This document shows positions 7,178 through 15,808 of a stretch of 52,148 bases of DNA, in pieces. A model generated the notes under the pieces. That model ran no database searches and had not been told where the DNA came from. It saw only the letters and a program-made list of their open reading frames with translations. How positions within the stretch are numbered: the first letter of the stretch is position 1; every line of letters starts with the position of its first letter. The DNA comes from an uncultured Bacteroidota bacterium. Lineage in GTDB: Bacteria > Bacteroidota > Bacteroidia > Chitinophagales > Chitinophagaceae. Both the position numbers and the translations under genes were made by a program. The DNA is taken from NCBI GenBank assembly GCA_903858475.1, contig CAIOIZ010000067.1, positions 1-52,148 of the forward strand, read 5' to 3'.

Positions 7178-9487
7178 ATGATTAAATGGCTGCTTACATT
7201 CTGTGTACTCTTTTTTTCTATCTCCTTGAAAGCCCAGTCGATCGAACAACTTTTAACCAAGGCAAGGGAACTAGGAGCCAATGAATATGTATACCTGGAT
7301 CTGGATAAATCATCCTTTATTCCAGGCGAAACGCTATGGTTTAAAGGCTATGCATTTGCCGGTAATGAGCAACTGACTGATAAAACAATTTTACATGTAA
7401 GTATAGTGGCGCCTGGCAATCAGATTGTCAGTGAAAAAAAATTGCTTTTGAAAGGAGGGGCCGCCGCTGGTTATTTTATACTACCCATAAGCGATAGCAT
7501 TTCCTATTACAGCATACAAGCTTATACCACCGGTATGATAACCCTGGATAGTGCGAATGTGTATTCCCGTACTATTTTTTTAAAAAATGATTGTAATCAA
7601 TATTCATTGGCTGATAAATTGGAAACTAATTTTGAAACATTCCCCGAAGGCGGGTCGCTCATAGAGGGCATTAGCAATACCGTAGCTTTTAGGATACAAT
7701 TTGCTGCTGATAATGCCATCGGGGTGGGGGGACTAGTATTAGATCAAAATGCAGATACTGTACTTAGTTTTGAGCCCAGTATTGGCGGACTAGGTAAATT
7801 TGAGATGACGGCTGAATCGGGTAAGCAATATAAAGCGGTGGTAACCATCGATGGTGAAAAAATAGAGCGCAGGTTGCCTATTGCTGCTCCAATTGATTAT
7901 AGCATTTTGAATGTTTATCCTGTCAACAAGGGGTTTGCTATTAGGGTAAGATCGAACCAATCGGGAAAATTTAGTTTTATAGCTGCTTCCGATTATGCCA
8001 TTAGGTATAAAGCTGTATTTCAAGTTGAACAAAATTTGGGATTTGCAAAATATCTTCCAGATAGTATATTGTCACCTGGCGTAAACCATTTTTTGTTATT
8101 GGATCAGAGCGGAAAAATAGTAGCGCAGCGCTTGTATTATAATATCAATAACACTGTTTCCAATGCAGATCTTACTGTTGATGATAGTCTCAATGGAGCA
8201 GGGCAGTTATTGGTTCATTTCAACCAATTGCCAAAGGGTAATTATTCTCTATCCATAACAAATGCTAATAAGGTGCCAGCGATGAGGGGTAATGATATTC
8301 GTTCTTTAAAAATGGAGTCTTCCATTGTAGATTGGCAAGCTGCTTTTGGTCAAGTGCCTCTTTTTGAAAATGATAGCATCCGAAAAATCTATTACGATTT
8401 GTTGATGCTTACACAAGGTTCAATGCGTTATGAAGCCAAAAAGATACTGGGCTTCTCCAATAAATCGGTAGTAGATGATGGAGAGATGATTAGAACCCTC
8501 GGGCAATTGATGGACGCGGAAAAAAACAGGTTGCTACCCAATGAAGAGCTGACCATTTTTATTAAACAGGCCGATACTTTAAAAGCAGTAATAGAAACGG
8601 TATCTGACAAAATGGGGTTGGTACGATTGCCCAGTATGATTCTGGAAGACACGGCCACCGTTTATTTTAAACAACCCAAGGACAATTATCCTAAATATTT
8701 GCTTAGTATAAAACCAACGAATATAGCAACTATTATAAAGCCGTTTCCAGTTAAAAAAGTAAAGGATTGTGAGAATAGAATTACCCCCCTGCCTGCTGAA
8801 ATCACTCAGGTAATTGAATGGAATAATGAAAATAGCCGAATGATGCAAGGGGTAACAGTTACTGGTATACGTAAATCGCCTACACAGCTGGTGGAAGAAA
8901 AATACGTGTCACCTTGGTTTAGTTCCCTTTCCAATGAAAGAGGCAGTTTTGATTTTATCAACGATTATCCCAACCTGGGCATGGGAAATGTAATAGACTT
9001 TTTGAGAAATCGGGTAATGATTAATGGTAGTGGTGATGTTAGTTCAGCGAATATGGTTTTAAATGAATCTGTGGTAGATAAGAATATAATGATGAGCGTG
9101 AATTTAAGCGATGTGGCAATTATCAAGGTGATGGGTCCCAATTTTATTCCACCGATAAGTCCTTATATACCTGGTGAAAATACAGTTATTGTGTATACGA
9201 AAAAAGGGGATGATAATACTGCTGGCAGCATGGGTGTTTTCAAGATGAAATTGCCTGGCTTTGCAGCGAATAAACCCTATTTTAACTCAGTATTTGATAA
9301 TGCTATAGTCGGAAATAGTCAACGTACTACGCTTTATTGGAATCCTGCAATACAGGGCGGCAAGTTCAATGGGCTATTTTGTAAATTATTAAATCCTACA
9401 GCCACCAATATTCGGGTAGTCCTGCAAGGGATAGATGAAAAAGGGCAGCCGGTTTATATTGAAAAAACACAAGCAATCAAGCATTGA
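7178..9487 (+). CDS. Exported MG2-domain protein with plug-like C-terminal region
   Basis: 769 aa with a signal peptide (about 1-19, ending LKAQ). Residues about 35-135 resemble the macroglobulin MG2 domain often found in large Bacteroidota surface proteins (YLDLDKSSFIPGETLWFKGY). The middle consists of beta-rich repeats. Residues about 565-690 have a TonB-plug-like arrangement (VTVTGIRKSP, then VIDFLRNRVMINGSG and VAIIKVMGPNF), but no beta-barrel follows. The function is unknown; a periplasmic or surface-exposed role is all that can be inferred. Its end overlaps the convergent permease gene by 11 bases. Confidence 0.65.
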   Translation: MIKWLLTFCVLFFSISLKAQSIEQLLTKARELGANEYVYLDLDKSSFIPGETLWFKGYAFAGNEQLTDKTILHVSIVAPGNQIVSEKKLLLKGGAAAGYFILPISDSISYYSIQAYTTGMITLDSANVYSRTIFLKNDCNQYSLADKLETNFETFPEGGSLIEGISNTVAFRIQFAADNAIGVGGLVLDQNADTVLSFEPSIGGLGKFEMTAESGKQYKAVVTIDGEKIERRLPIAAPIDYSILNVYPVNKGFAIRVRSNQSGKFSFIAASDYAIRYKAVFQVEQNLGFAKYLPDSILSPGVNHFLLLDQSGKIVAQRLYYNINNTVSNADLTVDDSLNGAGQLLVHFNQLPKGNYSLSITNANKVPAMRGNDIRSLKMESSIVDWQAAFGQVPLFENDSIRKIYYDLLMLTQGSMRYEAKKILGFSNKSVVDDGEMIRTLGQLMDAEKNRLLPNEELTIFIKQADTLKAVIETVSDKMGLVRLPSMILEDTATVYFKQPKDNYPKYLLSIKPTNIATIIKPFPVKKVKDCENRITPLPAEITQVIEWNNENSRMMQGVTVTGIRKSPTQLVEEKYVSPWFSSLSNERGSFDFINDYPNLGMGNVIDFLRNRVMINGSGDVSSANMVLNESVVDKNIMMSVNLSDVAIIKVMGPNFIPPISPYIPGENTVIVYTKKGDDNTAGSMGVFKMKLPGFAANKPYFNSVFDNAIVGNSQRTTLYWNPAIQGGKFNGLFCKLLNPTATNIRVVLQGIDEKGQPVYIEKTQAIKH

Positions 9488-10859
9488 TTGTCTTCTTTCT
9501 TCTTACATATTTTACTGCAAAAAACAAGGCAATAAAACCTATCAATACGGCTAAGCCTTTTAAGGACAATTCTGTTTCATTGATCAGTAAACTGATGGCA
9601 ACAAACAAATAAGCACTGATGAAAATTATCGGAAGCAAAGGATACCATTTCATGATATAAATACCTGTATTATTTAAATGAGCCGTTTTCTTTCTTAATA
9701 TAAAAATGGTTCCTGCTGAAAGTGCCATGCCGAAAGAGTCCAGAAAGATGGTGAAGCTTAGAATGGTATCAAACTTTTTAGCCCAGAATACAATCAAGGC
9801 ACACATCGCTGCAAATACACTTAGTGAGATGGTTAATACAGCTGTTTTATTATTTCTTTTTTTGAAGATGGCGGGTAAGATCTTGTCTTCGCTCATGGCG
9901 TACATCACCCTTGGATTACTCATGAGTAATACGTTTACATAGGCGAGTACACTTAAAAATAAAAAGCCAGATAGTATTCTTTCTGCATTGATGCCAAATA
10001 ATTTGGAAGCCATGATGGCTGCAATATTATTACTCTGCTTCATTTCTTCGAATCCGATTACTTTAATATAGGCGTAATTGATGGTGAGGTATAGGCCAAT
10101 AATGATGGCAATGCCTAGGAAAATACCACGGGGAATATTTTTACTAGGGTTATCAACCTCTGCACCAAAGTTGATGGTTTGCTGGTAACCGCCATAGGTA
10201 AAGCTGACTGCCACCAAGCCAATGCCAAAGGCTTTCAGGTATTCCATAAAGCCTGGGTGAACTGCATGCGTGATAATGTCTTGACTCGCCACCGGACTCG
10301 CAAAAAAGATAGGAGTGATGAGTAATAATATTAAACTGATTTTGATAACAGTCAAAACGGTTTGTGTTTTAGCGCTCATCTTTAAGCCCAATAAATTAAC
10401 GCCATAAAAAATAACAATGGCGCTAATGGCAATAATGATTTGAATGGTTTGGATATATTGAGCGTTGGCAGCTACATTCATCCAGCTCAGTTCTTTCGAT
10501 AGGGGTATAAAAATGCCCGTAATGTATTCACCTCCTACTAATGCTACACCCGCCAAAGAAGCGGCATTGGAAACCAGTATTAAGCAGTTGATGGCAAAAG
10601 CAATAGAAGGGTGGTAGGCATAAGAAAATATTTTATAATAGCCACCGGTTACGGGTAGACGACTACCAATTTCAGCATAAGTAAGCGCACCACAAAGTGC
10701 TACCAGGCCGCCGGCAATCCAGGCTGCAAAAAACAGGAACGAATCAGGGGAGGCTTTGGCAACATTTAATGGAGTACGAAAGATGCCCATGCCAATAACC
10801 AGGCTCACCACTATCATGGTAAAGTCGAATAATTTCAGTTTTGATTTGCTTGCCATCAT
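9477..10859 (-). CDS. APC-superfamily amino acid permease
   Basis: 460 aa with about 12 hydrophobic segments and the APC signature in helix 1 (VIGMGIFRTP, with the unwound GMGIF stretch). The helix 2-3 region reads LVALCGALTYAEIGSRLPVTGGYY, and helix 6 contains FTYGGYQQTINFGAEVDNP. This matches the amino acid-polyamine-organocation transporters, probably the LAT/AAT-type amino acid exchangers common in Bacteroidota. The substrate cannot be read from the sequence. It stands alone, with no enzymes next to it to hint at a substrate. Confidence 0.88.
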   Translation of the reverse strand: MMASKSKLKLFDFTMIVVSLVIGMGIFRTPLNVAKASPDSFLFFAAWIAGGLVALCGALTYAEIGSRLPVTGGYYKIFSYAYHPSIAFAINCLILVSNAASLAGVALVGGEYITGIFIPLSKELSWMNVAANAQYIQTIQIIIAISAIVIFYGVNLLGLKMSAKTQTVLTVIKISLILLLITPIFFASPVASQDIITHAVHPGFMEYLKAFGIGLVAVSFTYGGYQQTINFGAEVDNPSKNIPRGIFLGIAIIIGLYLTINYAYIKVIGFEEMKQSNNIAAIMASKLFGINAERILSGFLFLSVLAYVNVLLMSNPRVMYAMSEDKILPAIFKKRNNKTAVLTISLSVFAAMCALIVFWAKKFDTILSFTIFLDSFGMALSAGTIFILRKKTAHLNNTGIYIMKWYPLLPIIFISAYLFVAISLLINETELSLKGLAVLIGFIALFFAVKYVRRKKTINA

Positions 10860-10960
10860 TTGAAGATACAGAATGCCATCTAGAAATAAAAAACCGATAA
10901 AATTATTAGCTCTATGCGTGAAATCATATTAATTCCATTTGAAGTGTTTAATTTCGCTGC

Positions 10961-11329
10961 GTGTTGAGATCTTCCATAGCATTTTTCTTTTTACTGACAT
11001 TTATAATACAAATGTTTAGCAGTCAGTGTATTCGCCTGGATTATCTTTTAAATACAGCTGCATTTGCTAAAAACTGCGAAAACAAAGCCCGCCCATCCAT
11101 TCATTGCAATGGAAAATGTCAAATGATGAAAAAGCTCAAGGAGCATGATAAAAGGGAGCAGCAATTACCCGAAAGGAAGCAAGACTTGAAGGTTGAATTG
11201 TTTTCAATGGTGGAAGGATTTAGCGGAATAGATTGTAAGGAAGCGGAATTTCAGAAAATATTATTTCATCATGCCGAAGGCAGTCTGTTACAGATTAGCT
11301 ATCCATTTTTTCGTCCCCCACAGGCATAA
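10961..11329 (+). CDS. Small secreted Cys-containing protein (HCNGKC motif)
   Basis: 122 aa from a GTG start; no upstream in-frame ATG is available and the hydrophobic N-terminus (about 4-20) begins right there. After it come Cys residues at SSQCIRLDY, NCENKARP and the block HCNGKCQMMKKL, then a charged linker. Small proteins with this pattern occur in Bacteroidota near metal-related outer membrane genes, from general recollection only. It is the first of three genes on one strand (79 bases to the next, then 11) that end at a strong terminator. A metal-binding role is a guess. Confidence 0.6.
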   Translation: MLRSSIAFFFLLTFIIQMFSSQCIRLDYLLNTAAFAKNCENKARPSIHCNGKCQMMKKLKEHDKREQQLPERKQDLKVELFSMVEGFSGIDCKEAEFQKILFHHAEGSLLQISYPFFRPPQA

Positions 11330-11408
11330 TTTTTCTTTGGAGTATAGAATTAATTGCAATGCAAGTGCAACTGCATTGCCCTGTCATGCATTATTAAAAT
11401 AAATTACA

Positions 11409-12317
11409 ATGAAAAAAATTACTATCATACTATTATTAAGTATAAGTTTTACCACTGTTCAAGCTTGTGAAATTTGTGGATGTGGATTGGGGAATTATTA
11501 TGTTGGCTTATTGCCACAATTCAAACATAATTTTTTAGGACTGCGTTATCAGCATCGTCAATTTCATACGGTAATGGCTGAAAATACAAGTCAGTACAGC
11601 AAAGATTATTTTTCTACCGTTGAGCTATGGGGCGGATGGAATATTGGCAAAAAATGGCAAGTGCTAGCCATCCTACCAGTCAATTTTATTCATCAAGTAT
11701 CCGACGATGGCGTAACTAATCAAAAAGGATTAGGCGATATTGCGGTGATGGCCAATTATAAATTGTGGGAGAAAAATGGATCGTCTGCAAAAGGAAAACA
11801 GTTGCAACAGCAAATTTGGATAGGAGGGGGAATTAAATTACCAACAGGCCAATTTAATGTGGATGCTGCAGATCCCGCTCTTGTTTCTATTGCTAATACA
11901 CAAACAGGATCTGCTAGTGTCGATTATATGATTAATGGAATGTATGATCTACGTATCAACAAATGGGGTATCAATACAAGCCTTTCTTATAAACTCAATG
12001 CTGCCAATAAAGACAAATATTCTTTTGGTGATAAGTTTACCGCTCAGTCAATACTTTCTTATAAAATACAAAAAGGGAATAGCATTATAATGCCCAATCT
12101 CGGCTTACAATTAGAGCATTCGAGTGCTAATCAATTAGATAAACAAATAATAGCAGCCACTGGCGGGCATGTTTTTTCAACAGCCATTGGCATCGAATGG
12201 AACTATAAAAAAATTACGATTGGAGCTAATTTGCAAAAACCCTTGGCGCAAAATTTGTCAGACAAGCAAACCACACTAAATTACAGAGGAATGGCACATC
12301 TTACTTATTCATTTTAA
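11409..12317 (+). CDS. Outer membrane beta-barrel, transporter-like, with CEICGCG motif
   Basis: 302 aa with signal peptide (about 1-19). The mature N-terminus opens with CEICGCGLGNYY, a cluster of three Cys within five residues (CxxCxC). The rest is beta-strand rich with alternating aromatic residues and ends in a Phe (MAHLTYSF), as barrels do. The strands SLSYKLNAANKDKYSFGD and AIGIEWNYKKITIGANLQ are typical of the MetA-pathway/transporter barrel families. It sits between the HCNGKC protein and a YHS-domain lipoprotein, so I infer metal-related envelope function, perhaps copper, but nothing proves the ligand. Confidence 0.6.
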   Translation: MKKITIILLLSISFTTVQACEICGCGLGNYYVGLLPQFKHNFLGLRYQHRQFHTVMAENTSQYSKDYFSTVELWGGWNIGKKWQVLAILPVNFIHQVSDDGVTNQKGLGDIAVMANYKLWEKNGSSAKGKQLQQQIWIGGGIKLPTGQFNVDAADPALVSIANTQTGSASVDYMINGMYDLRINKWGINTSLSYKLNAANKDKYSFGDKFTAQSILSYKIQKGNSIIMPNLGLQLEHSSANQLDKQIIAATGGHVFSTAIGIEWNYKKITIGANLQKPLAQNLSDKQTTLNYRGMAHLTYSF

Positions 12318-12328
12318 AAATAAATTTT

Positions 12329-12634
12329 ATGAAATACAGTAAATTTATTTATCTAATCGCTTCCTTTTTTTTATTCATTTTGTTTGCTTGTAATCAAAAG
12401 AAAGCAACCCCGCCCACAGTTGTTACGCCAGTTGTTAAATTGGATAGTCCGGCAAAAGCACCAATATTGAGCCAATTGAAATTTGATAGCAAAAAAGATC
12501 TGGTATGCGGCATGCCAATAAGTGCAGGCGTTTCAGATACCTGTATGTATAAGGGCAAGTTGTATGGCTTTTGTGCAAAAGAATGCAAAGAAGATTTTTT
12601 AAAAGATCCTGGGTCTTATTTGAGTGTCAAATAA
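12329..12634 (+). CDS. YHS-domain lipoprotein
   Basis: 101 aa. The signal peptide ends in a lipobox (LFACN, Cys near residue 21), so it is a lipoprotein. Residues about 55-99 form a YHS domain: DLVCGMPI at the front, then YGFCAKECKEDFLKDPGSY. YHS domains accompany copper and other metal ATPases and multicopper proteins and are thought to bind metal through these Cys residues. It lies 11 bases after the barrel gene and is followed at once by a hairpin terminator, so the three-gene unit ends here. Confidence 0.8.
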   Translation: MKYSKFIYLIASFFLFILFACNQKKATPPTVVTPVVKLDSPAKAPILSQLKFDSKKDLVCGMPISAGVSDTCMYKGKLYGFCAKECKEDFLKDPGSYLSVK

Positions 12635-12650
12635 TAAATGAAATAACTTT

Positions 12651-12686
12651 AAAATAGTCGCTTTAAAAAAAGCGACTATTTTTTTT
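12651..12686 (+). terminator. Intrinsic terminator after the YHS gene
   Basis: Stem AAAATAGTCGCTT pairs perfectly with AAGCGACTATTTT around a short A-rich loop, followed by a T-run. It separates the metal-type gene trio from the cobalamin riboswitch unit. Confidence 0.9.
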
Positions 12687-12710
12687 CTCCACAAAAAGTA
12701 GATAACTCTA

Positions 12711-12742
12711 TTTACGTTTAAAAATTACTACTACTAGATTTG
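12711..12742 (+). promoter_or_regulatory. Promoter of the riboswitch-btuB transcript
   Basis: A Bacteroidota -7 element TAGATTTG (12735-12742) is preceded at 20 bases by TTTA (12711-12714), one mismatch from the -33 TTTG. Transcription would begin close to 12749, exactly where the riboswitch structure begins. Confidence 0.6.
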
Positions 12743-12748
12743 CAGCAG

Positions 12749-12917
12749 ATTTGGTTCCACAGCTCATTCAAATGAGCTGGGATTAAAAGGGAAACCGGTG
12801 CAAATCCGGTGCTATCCCCGTAGCTGTAAGCTCTGTAAACTGTTTGTACTTCAAGCCACTGTTTCTATATTGACGGGAAGGCAACAAGCAGGGAGTAAGC
12901 CAGAAGACCTGCCCAAT
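12749..12917 (+). promoter_or_regulatory. Cobalamin (B12) riboswitch
   Basis: The conserved blocks appear in order: CCGGTGCAAATCCGG (12795-12809) with the following CTATCCCCGTAGCTGTAAG, GCCACTG (12855-12861), GGGAAGGC (12875-12882) and AAGCCAGAAGACCTGCC (12897-12913). This RNA binds adenosylcobalamin or a related form and lowers expression of the gene behind it. About 145 bases separate it from the receptor start. No long GC-rich terminator hairpin is visible there, so control of translation is as likely as control of termination. Confidence 0.93.
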
Positions 12918-13060
12918 CTATCAAACATCATTCAAGCTTTCGGGTGAAAGGCAAGAACTGTAAAGGCTTTGCGGCATTTATATTTCTACCCATGTTGTGT
13001 CATTTTGATAGTGAAACAACCTGTTTATTTCTCGGAAGCAGTCACAAAAAAATTTTTCAA

Positions 13061-15010
13061 ATGAAAAAGAAAATTTTTATTGCGGCTGCTGTCATCATCA
13101 GCAGTCATGCCCATGGGCAAAAAACATCGACCCTCGTATCGGACAGTGTAAGTAGTTTAGCCGAATTAGTGGTAACTGCTACACGTTTCCCAACCAAGCA
13201 ATCCAGTACTGGAAAAATGGTAACAGTTATTACCAAGGAGCAAATTGAAAACGCTGGAACAAAATCATTGGCAAATCTTTTGAACGAACAAGCAGGTATA
13301 ACTATCAATGGTGTATTTCAAACTGCCGGCAGTGCACAAACACTGTATACAAGGGGTGCTGCTTCTGGTCGTACTTTGTTATTGTTAGATGGAATACCAG
13401 TACTAGACCCTTCCATGATTAACAATGAGTACGACCTCAATTTGTTTTCCTTGAGTCAGGTTGAACGCATTGAAATTTGTAGCGGCGCACAATCTACACT
13501 CTATGGATCTGATGCCATTGGTGGGGTTATCAATATTATTACCAAGTCCAATACTATTCAAAAACCGATTTCAATTGGGGCGAATACTGTATGGGGGAAT
13601 AAAAATACCCAGCAGCATAACCTGTCACTTAATGGCCATAAAGGCAAATGGACCTATTCGACTCGTTTTGCCAAAATGACTACTGATGGATTCTCCTCTG
13701 CTGAAGATACCACGGGTAAAATGCAATTTGATCGAGATGGATACGATGGCCATAGCTTCTTGGCTTCTATACAATATCAATTGAACCCGCATTGGCAACT
13801 CAATAGCTTTTTGCAACAAAGTAAATATGCTGCCGGCATTGATGCGGGCATTTTTTCCGACGACCGTGATTATTCGATTCGCAATAGTGGACTACAAACA
13901 GGAGGGAATATCAGATTTACAAAAAATCGTTTACAGCTGGTAGGTAGTTATCAGTATGGCGCAGTTAAAAGAAGTTATTTGAACGATAGTTTGCACCAGG
14001 CAGGATTCACAAAGTATGAGGACAATCAATATCGTTCTCGTACACAGTTTGCTGAATTGTATGGCCATATGGATATTGCCCAATGGCTATCTCTTACAGC
14101 CGGGACTGAATATAGGTGGGGGACTTATTATCAAAAGTATTTTTCCGTCTCTGCTTTTGGTCCTTATGAGCCGCCAACATTTGATAGTAGCTTAGTGCAG
14201 CAGTCTATATACGCTTCCTTGTTTTTTAATTTATTACAAGAAAAGCTGCATATTGAAATCGGCGGACGGGTTAATCATCATGCTATTTATGGTTCACACA
14301 GCACTTATAATATTAACCCTACTTATCAAATTAATCAACAGTGGCGTGTTTTTGCTAGTATCAGCAGTGGGTTTAAAGCACCCAGTATTTATCAGGTGTA
14401 TGATCAATATAGTGGCAATAGTAATCTACAGCCAGAGCGTGCTGTTAATTATGAGCTAGGATTTCAATCTTCCGCAAAAAAAATTAATACTCGCCTCTTG
14501 TATTTTAGCAGAGATATAAAAGATGGCATTGATTATAATTATACCGATTATACTTATTTCAATTTTATAAAGCAGGCAGTCAAGGGTATCGAAGCTTCCA
14601 TCCGTTATAGTCCTGTAGAAAAAATTCAATGTTCAATTAATTATACCTATTTAACTGGCAAAGAATATACACAAAGCCGAAAAAGTTTTGCGGATACTAT
14701 GTATACCCATTTATTACGCAGGCCCAAGTGCAATATGAATGTTCAATTTGGTTATCAAATGAATCAACAGCTTGGCATTAGTATACAGGGTAAATATGTT
14801 GCTGGGCGCTACGATGTTGGCGGTTATAAAAAAGACGATTTATGGATGGCTGATTATTTTATTGCAGGTTTAACCGCAGCTTATAAATTGAATAATCATG
14901 TAAAATGTACAATTGACATACAGAATCTATTCAACGAAAAATTTACAGAAATTCGGGGCTATACTACGATTCCATTTTTAATTAATGGGGGCGTTTCTTT
15001 TAATTGGTAA
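13061..15010 (+). CDS. btuB: BtuB-like TonB-dependent outer membrane receptor
   Basis: 649 aa. I take the ATG at 13061 because it begins a proper signal peptide (MKKKIFIAAAVIISSHAHG); the open frame reaches back to 12944, but that stretch is riboswitch leader. The TonB-box-like region AELVVTATRF precedes the plug domain (about 45-150, with TLYTRGAASGRTLLLLDG and QSTLYGSDAIGGVINI). The 22-strand barrel follows and ends in Trp (NGGVSFNW). The cobalamin riboswitch upstream makes uptake of B12 or another corrinoid the likely role. Periplasmic and inner-membrane B12 transport genes are not in the window. Confidence 0.92.
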   Translation: MKKKIFIAAAVIISSHAHGQKTSTLVSDSVSSLAELVVTATRFPTKQSSTGKMVTVITKEQIENAGTKSLANLLNEQAGITINGVFQTAGSAQTLYTRGAASGRTLLLLDGIPVLDPSMINNEYDLNLFSLSQVERIEICSGAQSTLYGSDAIGGVINIITKSNTIQKPISIGANTVWGNKNTQQHNLSLNGHKGKWTYSTRFAKMTTDGFSSAEDTTGKMQFDRDGYDGHSFLASIQYQLNPHWQLNSFLQQSKYAAGIDAGIFSDDRDYSIRNSGLQTGGNIRFTKNRLQLVGSYQYGAVKRSYLNDSLHQAGFTKYEDNQYRSRTQFAELYGHMDIAQWLSLTAGTEYRWGTYYQKYFSVSAFGPYEPPTFDSSLVQQSIYASLFFNLLQEKLHIEIGGRVNHHAIYGSHSTYNINPTYQINQQWRVFASISSGFKAPSIYQVYDQYSGNSNLQPERAVNYELGFQSSAKKINTRLLYFSRDIKDGIDYNYTDYTYFNFIKQAVKGIEASIRYSPVEKIQCSINYTYLTGKEYTQSRKSFADTMYTHLLRRPKCNMNVQFGYQMNQQLGISIQGKYVAGRYDVGGYKKDDLWMADYFIAGLTAAYKLNNHVKCTIDIQNLFNEKFTEIRGYTTIPFLINGGVSFNW

Positions 15011-15084
15011 ATTACACTTGTCGTTGTTTGGGAATTCATTTTATACAGTCGGGTTAGAAGTATATCTTTGACGAAATTTTTAAG

Positions 15085-15678
15085 ATGCAATGGTCGGATT
15101 ATAGTTATAAAGAGTTGCTTTCCATCAGTTTTACGCTGTTTGCAGTAATAGATATTATTGGGTCTATTCCTGTTTTGGCAACATTAAGAGCTAAAATGGA
15201 TGGGCATATCAAATCCTCTCAAGCCACCTTCGTGAGTGGAGGATTGATGATATTGTTTTTGTTTGTAGGCAATGAGTTTTTGAAAATCTTGGGATTGGAT
15301 GTTAAGAGTTTTGCAGTAGCTGGTAGTATTGTAATTTTTATACTTGGTTTGGAAATGGTTTTGGGAATGGAGTTTTTCAAGCCAGATAATAGTAATACGA
15401 AAAGTGGCAGTGTGGTGCCTATTGCTTTTCCCTTGATAGCAGGTAGTGGTACCCTTACCACCATTATGAGTTTAAAAGCCAACTATGCAGATTTGAATAT
15501 TTTGTTGGCCATTCTTATTAATTGTGTAATCATCTATATAGTATTGAAGTCTTTGAAATGGATTGAAAAATTTTTAGGTCCAAATGGAATGGCGGTAGTG
15601 CGTAAATTTTTTGGCGTGATTTTACTGGCCATTGCTGTAAAGATTTTTGGAAGTAATATTGTAAAGTTTGGAAGGTAA
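15085..15678 (+). CDS. MarC-family integral membrane protein
   Basis: 197 aa with six hydrophobic segments, as usual for the MarC/UPF0056 family. Recognisable blocks are FAVIDIIGSIPVLATL in the first helix pair and PIAFPLIAGSGTLTTIM in the middle, where the Pro/Gly-rich helix break lies. The biochemical function of the family is not settled; an early link to multiple antibiotic resistance in E. coli was later withdrawn. The gene follows btuB by 74 bases and precedes the tRNA. Confidence 0.88.
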   Translation: MQWSDYSYKELLSISFTLFAVIDIIGSIPVLATLRAKMDGHIKSSQATFVSGGLMILFLFVGNEFLKILGLDVKSFAVAGSIVIFILGLEMVLGMEFFKPDNSNTKSGSVVPIAFPLIAGSGTLTTIMSLKANYADLNILLAILINCVIIYIVLKSLKWIEKFLGPNGMAVVRKFFGVILLAIAVKIFGSNIVKFGR

Positions 15679-15695
15679 ATCCTTTAATAAATAAT

Positions 15696-15767
15696 GGCCT
15701 CGTAGTACAATGGATAGTATAAGAGTTTCCGAAGCTCCAGATCCTAGTTCGATTCTAGGCGAGGCCA
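15696..15767 (+). tRNA. tRNA-Arg (anticodon CCG)
   Basis: 72 bases folding into a cloverleaf. The acceptor stem GGCCTCG/CGAGGCC and the T-arm CCTAG-TTCGATT-CTAGG are perfect, and the D-arm is GTAC/GTAT with a G-T outer pair. The anticodon loop TTCCGAA places CCG at 15729-15731. The top pair of the anticodon stem is an A-C mismatch. Discriminator base A; CCA is not encoded (the sequence continues CAT). Confidence 0.93.
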
Positions 15768-15808
15768 CATAAAACCAATTATCACCTACTTGACTTCTCT
15801 CTGCTTCT

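Noticed and set aside
12944..13060. N-terminal extension of the BtuB-like receptor
   Set aside because: It is in frame but is riboswitch leader; the ATG at 13061 begins a normal signal peptide.
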